From contig CP136500.1 in assembly GCA_032768795.1 (NCBI GenBank), positions 1 through 64,000 on the forward strand: a stretch of DNA of 64,000 bases. The letters are read 5' to 3'. Below are positions 57,400-64,000 of the stretch, piece after piece. Origin of the DNA: Tremella fuciformis. Its lineage: Eukaryota; Basidiomycota; Tremellomycetes; Tremellales; Tremellaceae. The translations under genes and the position numbers were made by a program. Within the stretch, counting starts at the first letter, position 1. The number at the start of each line of letters is the position of its first letter. A model generated the notes under the pieces. It ran no database searches, was not told the origin of the DNA, and was given only the letters and a program-made list of their open reading frames with translations.

Positions 57400-58150
57400 G
57401 ATGGGCCGTAGAAGACACCCGTGGGGACGGCATTCAAAGCACTCTCAGTGCAGTCATCAACTTGCAGGTCGATTGCCAGACCAGAGCCCCAAGCTGAAAG
57501 CTGAAAGCTACCGGCCGGTATGCACAGAGGACGATGCAATGGGCCAGGCCGTATCTTTGAGATGAGACCGAGGCAGGCCATCGAGTCTGGTAGTGATTCA
57601 GGCGAAATGCGGGACCTTGTGGTCCCAGGACACAGACATTGCTGCTACTGTACATCCCACTGCTTACCTCGACGCTCGCTCGAGCTTGGGGCAAAACTCA
57701 TTCGCTTCAAGTTTGGCAAAGGTTTGACACACAAGATGAACATGTCAGCTATGGATGGCTCTATCAGAGCCATAGCCATCTGCGGGCAACAGCCCAGTCG
57801 ATGGGATGAGACCCGCTCCCTCCGTCTCTCCTCAACCGAGGGCTCGCTCCTGTCGTCCGTCCGTCTGTCTGTCTCCACCACAAGGCGAGTGTCAGTCTTG
57901 CTCTTTCACAGCTTGGCATCGCCTGCCAAAGCCGAGTCGTAGATTGGCCATGTACCACAAGAGTACTGTGTCTTGTTTTGTCGGTGATCGGCGGGAAAAG
58001 CAGTGACTTGTGTTTGGCATCGTCTTGATCATCATCGTCGGCTCGGCCTGTTCACGACCGCTCGCGACCGCGAGGGCGAGGGTGAGGGCGCAGGCTCGAG
58101 TTCTCGTTCTCATGCTCTTTCTCTCGGTCTCTCTCGCTCCTGAAGCAAGC
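57400..58150. other. No gene recognised
   Basis: Short frames only; no supported exon pair. Confidence 0.4.
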
Positions 58151-58233
58151 ATGTCATGTCGGTGAATGAGACCACAACGCATAAACCCCCCTCTGCTCAT
58201 CCATCTCCGACATCTGCGACAAACCCATGGCTC

Positions 58234-59265
58234 TCAACTGCCTGCCTGCACACGACTTGATCGTCTTAGAGCCAGAGACCAGGAGCGAGGGACATGTCGA
58301 GTCGTGGCTGTCGTCGTCGTCGTCAGCCGGGAAGAGGTTGTGCAGGGGCAAGGCCAATTGATTTCGTACAAACGAGGTTGATACGGCGATACGTGACGCG
58401 GTCCAGCGTAGTACGAATGATACAGTCTTGCTCTCCGGGCAACATCTTGACTGGAAAAGCAGGGCCGCCAGCACCACCACCACCACCACCACCACTGCTG
58501 GTGGCTCTTCTCATGCTCATGATAGATGCCAACGCAGCTCCTCAAGACCAACCTATCCCTGAAGTAGGTGGATGCTCGAACATGTCCGAAACGACTCGAC
58601 ATCGTAGAGCAACGTCGACAATGGTGCGAGCTCTGGCGGCGACGACGACTCGTACTCGTCGTCGCGAGTCGTGAAGATCTAGGCCGAGCTAAAACTTGTT
58701 GTTGTATCTTCAAGTTGGCTCTCAGCAGAGCAGTTCCGACACACCACCACCCGCCCGATACAGCTGCCGCCGTCGTCACCATGAGACCCAAGTCCGGACT
58801 CGTCTGATAGTTGTTGATATGGGGTTGTTTGGCACAGTTTTCAAAGCCGTACTGGGAGGGGGTGCCACCTACAGCCAGCTCACGATATCGACCATCCTTA
58901 CAGTCTTGTGAGATGTACCCGCAATGCAGCTTTCCCCGCCGAGTCAGGAGGAGCCAGAACACCGTTGATTTGATGACCTTGACAAGACCATGCACAATCT
59001 CGGTATACAGCAAGACAGCGAGCCTCTCGGCCTCTGAGTGACACTGTTGACAGTGTGCAGCATCGTAGGTTTGGCGCCATGGACGACCGAGCCGTACTGC
59101 TGCTGCTGATGACTTTGCCAAGGTGAGTGAGTGGGCGACATGACGAAAGCACATGACGCACCGCACCGCGCCAGAGAGAGAGTTGCTCATCTCCTCGCCT
59201 CGGTTGTTTGTAGTTGTCGTTGGAGTCACTCCTCGACCTAGACGATCGATCCTTCTGACGGCCAA
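58234..59265 (-). other. Long open frame, coding status doubtful
   Basis: Open for 343 codons on the minus strand but without a standard ATG at its left limit. A stretch near 59130-58830 looks protein-like (HCQQCHSEAERLAVLLYTEI; VHGLVKVIKSTVFWLLL; YRELAVGGTPSQYGFENC). The rest is low-complexity (poly-Trp from a CCA repeat at 58468-58490). Could be one exon of a gene or chance. Confidence 0.25.
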
Positions 59266-59855
59266 GCCGCCAAAGAGGCTGGGCTGATAGCGAGAGCGAG
59301 AGCGGGGACGAGCTTCTCCTCACTTGACTGGTCTGGTCGACGACGACGACTCGCTCATTTCCGTCTGGCCCCACTAGATTCGACCTTGCAGACGCCGTCG
59401 ATGTCGACGTTGATGAGAGGGGGTCCATCCGGACCATCTGGTACCATCAATGTTTGTCCTCATCAACCTTCCCCTTCCTTCAGCCTTAGCCACGCGGGGT
59501 CGTCCCCACTGGCCTGGCCGCGCTTGACGAGAATAGAATCCACGCCTCCAACTGTCCATGATCACAACTGAGCATCTCATCTCCAGCACGAGTCGTTCTT
59601 CACCCCCAACCAAATCCCAGAACGGCTTCCCGTCCCGTCCCCGTTTCCCGTTTGCGCGCCAAGTGATTGAAACGTCCGCCCATCGCGTGCTCCTCGTTTG
59701 CCCATCGCGTGTGAGAGCGACGACGGCAACGGGGATCCCTCCCCTTCGAGGGCTCAAGGATACCGATACGCCCAACTTGCGTTCACGGTCGGTCGGGCGA
59801 CCGACTAGCTGCGATATATATAACGCAAGAGGAGTCGAGCACCAACAACAACAAC

Positions 59856-60169
59856 ATGGCTGGCCGACGAGTCGGTACAAACGCATCAGAGAGTCTTTTG
59901 TCAATCTCATCGAGGCAGGCATGTGAGGACGGTGGTCGTCGTCGGCGTCGGCCAGACAGACAATTCAGCAAAACAATGTTCGTACCTCGGCATTGGAGGC
60001 TATGCTATGGCGTTGCGTTCATCGTCGACGGTGAGTCGCTCCCTCCTCGCGTCGGTCGGCTGGCTCTAGTTGGTTCGGGCTGAGTGATTCAAGCTGACGC
60101 CCAAAGCTGCTTGCAAGGACGAAAAGGGAGGAGCAGCGGCAATTTTTTCTCTCGTGATTTGAGATGACG
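59856..60169 (+). CDS. Possible small protein, about 60 aa, three exons
   Basis: A TATATATAA box (about 59814-59822) precedes a leader with CAACAACAACAAC and an ATG at 59856. Exon 1 (to about 59921) reads MAGRRVGTNASESLLSISSR. A GTGAGG...TTCAG intron leads to a Gly-rich hydrophobic segment (CSYLGIGGYAMALRSSST, about 59976-60030), and a GTGAGT...CAAAG intron to a short basic end (LLARTKREEQRQFFLS, stop about 60169). Phases agree. Looks like a single-membrane-segment protein; no family recognised. Confidence 0.4.
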
Positions 60170-60920
60170 AGTAGTTAAGAAATGAATCGCCCCTTTGTCT
60201 GGTGTCGTCAACGGGACATTTTACGAACGAGGGACGATAAACAAGGTAGGGGGTTTAGGGCGAGCTACCAGTTGAATGGGGAGGTGTTTAAAGAGCTGGG
60301 CTGGTTGCGAAAGCTTCCGAGAGCAAGGTCGTGGTCGTGGCGAGAGGGAATGAATGGCAATGGCAGGAGGGCCGGGCAATAGTTGTCGGTTTGAAATGGC
60401 CATGGTGATTGATCATGATCATGGACACGAGCATCAGTGAGTCAGTCGGGTGAGGAGTCACGAACCGATGGATGTATGGGCGATCAGCAGGCAGCAGGGG
60501 CCAACGAGACAAGCGGCGTCTGAACGAGATAAGTCACTCTCTCACTCAAGGCTGAGTGTGGCCGAGGATGCAAACAGTCCGTCCGTCCGACATGCAACAC
60601 CGTGTCAAGCATACAAAACTCGAGCATCGTTCCTATGGATGTAATCCGGGGAGATTATGCACGCAAGACTGTGAGGGATGAGTCGGCTTTTTTCTCGACC
60701 TGTGCATGACATGAGCGGATGAGGTATGGGTATGGGTACCATCAACCCCGAGGAAAAGGAAAGGACGATCGGCCAGCCCAGCGATTGCTTTGCTCTTACG
60801 ATGAACCTCACTTCGCTCAACCCGAACGTTCAGTGTGAGACGTGTCGCACCTCTTTGCCCCATGCACTCTTTCCCATGCAGGTGGACTGCCAGGAGGCAG
60901 AGGCAGTTACTCGAGTAGTC
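60170..60920. other. No gene recognised
   Basis: Short frames only. Confidence 0.4.
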
Positions 60921-60930
60921 ATCGGGGTTC

Positions 60931-61084
60931 GAGTCACGTGATTTGTGGCTAGAAACGGTGCAGACGGTTCGAGTCAAAGATTGGCCAGAGTCACGTGATT
61001 TGTGGCTAGAAATGGTGCAGACGGTTCGAGTCAAAGATTGGCCAGAGTCACGTGATTTGTGGCTAGAAATGGTGCAGACGGGCG
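60931..61084. repeat. 57-bp tandem repeat with CACGTG, 2.7 copies
   Basis: Copies start at 60931, 60988 and 61045 (GAGTCACGTGATTTGTGGCT...). The period is 57 bp, i.e. 19 codons, and one forward frame stays open throughout (WLEMVQTVRVKDWPESRDL repeated). Only one base differs between copies 1 and 2 over the shared part. A GGAAT pentamer repeat (about 61097-61121) follows. Confidence 0.85.
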
Positions 61085-61274
61085 GTTCGTTTGGGTGGAA
61101 TGGAATGGAATGGAATGGAATGGCTGCATGGGAGAGATTGACGTCGTGTCGACTATCAATTCGTTCTGATTATCAGACACACAGCGCTCACAGCGTCTAG
61201 TCCTATCTGCAGGTCTGCGCCGCAAGATCCCAGACCCCAAGCTTGCCGGCGCCCATGCTCCGCGACGCCGACAA

Positions 61275-64000
61275 CTAGCTGGCAAACCCCACAAAAGCAT
61301 CTTGCCTCGCGCACGTCCATAGCCCCCACCACCTGTCCTGAGCCGCTCCAGCATCTGACAGTTGGGCCAATCGGAGCATCGTCAGATCCAGTCTCGGCTC
61401 CAGCTGCTGACCCATTTCGGCTCCAGGTCCAGGTCCAGGTCTGGAGACGGGGCTTGGTGCCCGCGCTTGCTGTTGGCGTGACAGGTAGACCGAGGCCTCT
61501 CGCTCCAAGTCGGCAGCAGTCAGCGGCGCAGCTCGGGCCCGGGTCTGGGCCTGATCCCTCAACACGCGGACCGTCAGCGCCGCCAGCGGACCAGAGCTCG
61601 CCGAGACGTGCTCTCGTCGGCTTTGGGCGGCATCCTCCTGTCTCGGGGCCGTGGACGAAGAAGAGACCACGTCCTGGGGTCAGTCATCACCACGCCACCG
61701 CCCACGTCGAGTCCAGTCGACGACAATGACAACGAGTCTGGCTCACGATGAAGACGCGGACAAATTGCCATGCGCCCGCGTCGTTGTCGCTGCCCATGGA
61801 CACGTCCCCGTCGTCGATATGGCCATCCTCGGCCTCGTGGGACAATAGTTTGCCGATGCCCTCGCACAGCTGGAAAGTGAGCTAAACCCAGCACTCCACT
61901 CGACGGCAGGTGGTGACATGGCGACCTCAGACCCCGTCCGGGTGGCTGAGCGTGTTGCGACATTGACGGCTGACGCACCTCGTCCAGTCCCCAATCCTCC
62001 CGGCGGCGCTCGGCATCATGGCCATCACCACCACTCGCTGCAAAGCGGTAGATCCAGACCATGTTGATTTCCTCGCACACATCGTACACCAACCACTCCG
62101 GCGGGGACTCGGTTGAGCTTGAGCTTTCGCGTAGGACCGCCGTTCTCAGCCCCACACAGCCTAACACGCGCCTCGGCTGGCCCGTAGAGGCGTGGCCAGG
62201 GATCTTGAAAGGGAAGCCAATCGGTTGTCGAGCGGAAAGTGGCGACGGTCCCGAGACGAGGTGGTCCGCGTCTGTGACCCAAGCGCTCACCCCGAGATGG
62301 ACATGAGAGGACAGAAAGACCGGGGCGATCCAGGTCTGATCTCGGCGCGTGAGGCCGCCGCCGCTCCTCCTGCCACTCCAGCTCACGCTCCCGCTCCCGA
62401 GGACGTGTTGCATCGTGGGCAGTGTGTACGCGACGTGAGCGAGCGCGCTCAGCAAAGTGGTGTTAGACCTGGCGTCTTGGGCGGGATCCCAGGTGGGCAA
62501 CGAAAGCAGAGCCGCCTCGAGCGGTACCATCAAGAACGGCGGCGCCGTGCCAGTGACAATTCCGCTGTGATCTGCCGTGCCGGGATCGGCCGCCACTTGA
62601 TCACGGCCCATGCTTTTGTCGGGAACACTTGCCCGCTCGAGAAGCTGCTGGACGAGGGTATCGGACCCCAGGTCGCAGCAGAGCGCTCTCGGCTCGTCGT
62701 CTATCTTCACTTGCCAGTGATCGTAAGAGCTGGCTATCCGCGCGGCGATCCAGGGCGCCCATGGTTCGGTTGCGGGCGGCAAGGCGGAGGCGGAGGCGGA
62801 GGCGGGTCCGGCGCCGGCTGCGGCTGCGGGGAGACCGACATCGACGTGAGGCCAGGCGAGGGACAAGAGCTGGCCAAGGGTCCCTCGTACCGAGTCTACC
62901 AAGGACGGCTCGGTCGAGTCCAGCATCGACGTCGGCTCGGACTCTGTCCCAGATCCAGCGATCATCGTATCGAGGCTATCTTGCCCGGATCGGAGAATCG
63001 CGTGCAGTCCTTCGAGACATTGTCCGACGGCATCAGATCCCCATCGGTAGCTGGCGGGTCGAGTGGGCTCGGGCGCCTGCCGAGCCATCAGCCAAGGCAT
63101 CAATCATCCACACATGTAATGCAACTGACCTGCAGCTGACCGCCCAGCCTGGCCAACCACGTCTGGACGGACGATGATGATGACGACGACGACGACAAGA
63201 GCGCTGCCCTCGCCGTTCCGAGGTCGTTTGGTGACGACCGGTCGACCTCGTTGCCGCGAGTAAGGAGGAGCAGTTGGTGATCGTCGCTGGTGTCGCCGTT
63301 CCCGCCCCCGTATGGAGTACCGGGAGGCGGTTGAGACCTCGCTCGGAGCGGGACCACACATCCCTGGACGGCCGCCGCCCACACAGCCGACATTGTCTCG
63401 TGAACTCGAACGATCCTCGCCATGTCAGCGAGGACCAAGTCCTGGACGCAGTCGACTGAAACCGTTCGAGACCCTGCAGGCGAGATCCTGGCGACGGCGA
63501 GGACAGGCAGCTCGGTCAAGGGGCCCGCCTCGCGAGTCGACGACGCAGAAAGGCAGAGTCGAAGCAGACCCGTGGCGATGGGTCCGGACAAGCTGCAGGT
63601 TGGGTCTGGGTCGAGGTGTGTGGCTTGTCCAGCTCGAGTGTCTTGAGAGGAGCGCCGCAAGGCATCGAGAACCACGCTTTGCTGATGACATCAGTCATGG
63701 ATCTTCGATGGGCGGTAGGGCAGCGCTCACAACGGGTACGGTCACGCAGCGGTATGTCCACAGAAACGCGTCAGTCCCCGCGTCGCCGTACAGCATAGGC
63801 ACAGCGCGCTGTGAGTCAGTGCCGTCCGACTATACACTGGTATGGCTGTACCCACCAGCAAGACCGACGAGATCAGCTCTTGCTCGGCAATACCCGCTCG
63901 GTTCACTGGGCTACGCCAAGACCCGTTCGCTGTTTGGGTTCCTCCCGGTAGAGAGGTGGAGACGGTGGTCGTGACGTATTGGTAGTTGTAGACGAATATC
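61275..64000 (-). CDS. Large unknown protein, partial (runs off the right edge)
   Basis: Six exons visible: 64000-63856 (cut by the window), 63808-63731, 63681-63130, 63076-61979, 61869-61747 and 61673-61275; introns of 47, 48, 53, 108 and 72 nt all in phase 0, which makes the model strong. At least 797 residues. The visible N-terminal part reads IFVYNYQYVTTTVSTSLPGG; the middle has DSVRGTLGQLLSLAWPHVDV, a Ser-run (63190-63165) and APVFLSSHVHLGVSAWVTDA; then EWLVYDVCEEINMVWIYRFA. The C-terminus is disordered and Ala/Pro-rich, ending DAFVGFAS. Mostly globular but not recognised; a subunit of a large nuclear complex is possible by appearance only. The 5' end is outside the window. Confidence 0.7.

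Overview
The window is a chromosome end of a fungus, most likely a basidiomycete yeast of the Tremellomycetes. It opens with an 8-nt telomeric repeat (TAACCCCC, i.e. TTAGGGGG on the other strand), the type known from Cryptococcus and relatives. Its genes carry many short introns (about 40-135 nt, GTGAGT-type donors, CTGAC/CTGAT branch sites, CAG acceptors), and its mobile DNA is chromovirus-type Ty3, DIRS-like and pogo/Fot1-like. The genus cannot be fixed from sequence alone. Bacterial features (operons, ribosome sites, CRISPR) are absent, and I saw no tRNA or rRNA gene.

Layout. 1-4572: terminal telomere followed by a tandem array of about 849-bp subtelomeric units separated by telomeric repeats, including one long internal telomere tract (2583-2852) that abuts a truncated unit. 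4573-26180: a gene-poor subtelomeric belt. It holds a decayed DIRS-like retroelement, one coiled-coil gene, fragments of decaying or unresolved genes, two members of a subtelomeric gene family (12.4 kb plus strand, 24.5 kb minus strand), a decayed LTR, a recurring 17-bp motif, and a complex inverted repeat. 26181-39850: a nest of transposons. A young, apparently intact Ty3/chromovirus element (26986-33746; 807-bp LTRs, 5-bp target duplication, gag, pol with a chromodomain) sits inside the gag gene of an older broken Ty3 element. Further right are another LTR, a 677-bp solo LTR with target duplication inside an inverted reverse-transcriptase fragment, and a pogo/Fot1-like DNA transposon (60-bp terminal inverted repeats, DD35D transposase with one stop codon) beside a truncated relative.

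40-64 kb: a GC-rich gene block in which neighbouring clear genes alternate strand. Several multi-exon genes could be assembled from consistent splice phases: 350-aa unknown (minus), 834-aa unknown (plus), a nine-or-more-exon unknown (minus), a divergent myosin-motor protein of about 1,135 aa (plus), an acidic low-complexity protein (minus), a 251-aa unknown (plus), and a large unknown protein running off the right edge (minus). Apart from the myosin-like protein I could not assign families.

The best-supported new observations concern the young retrotransposon. Eleven bases of its predicted transcript start are exactly complementary to the primer-binding region next to the 5' LTR (Tf1-style self-priming). 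Its gag-pol junction has a perfect A AAA AAT slippery heptamer followed by bases able to form an H-type pseudoknot. The telomere-subtelomere alternation, the dyad-symmetric U3 arrays shared by two LTRs, and the dispersed 17-bp motif also merit checking.
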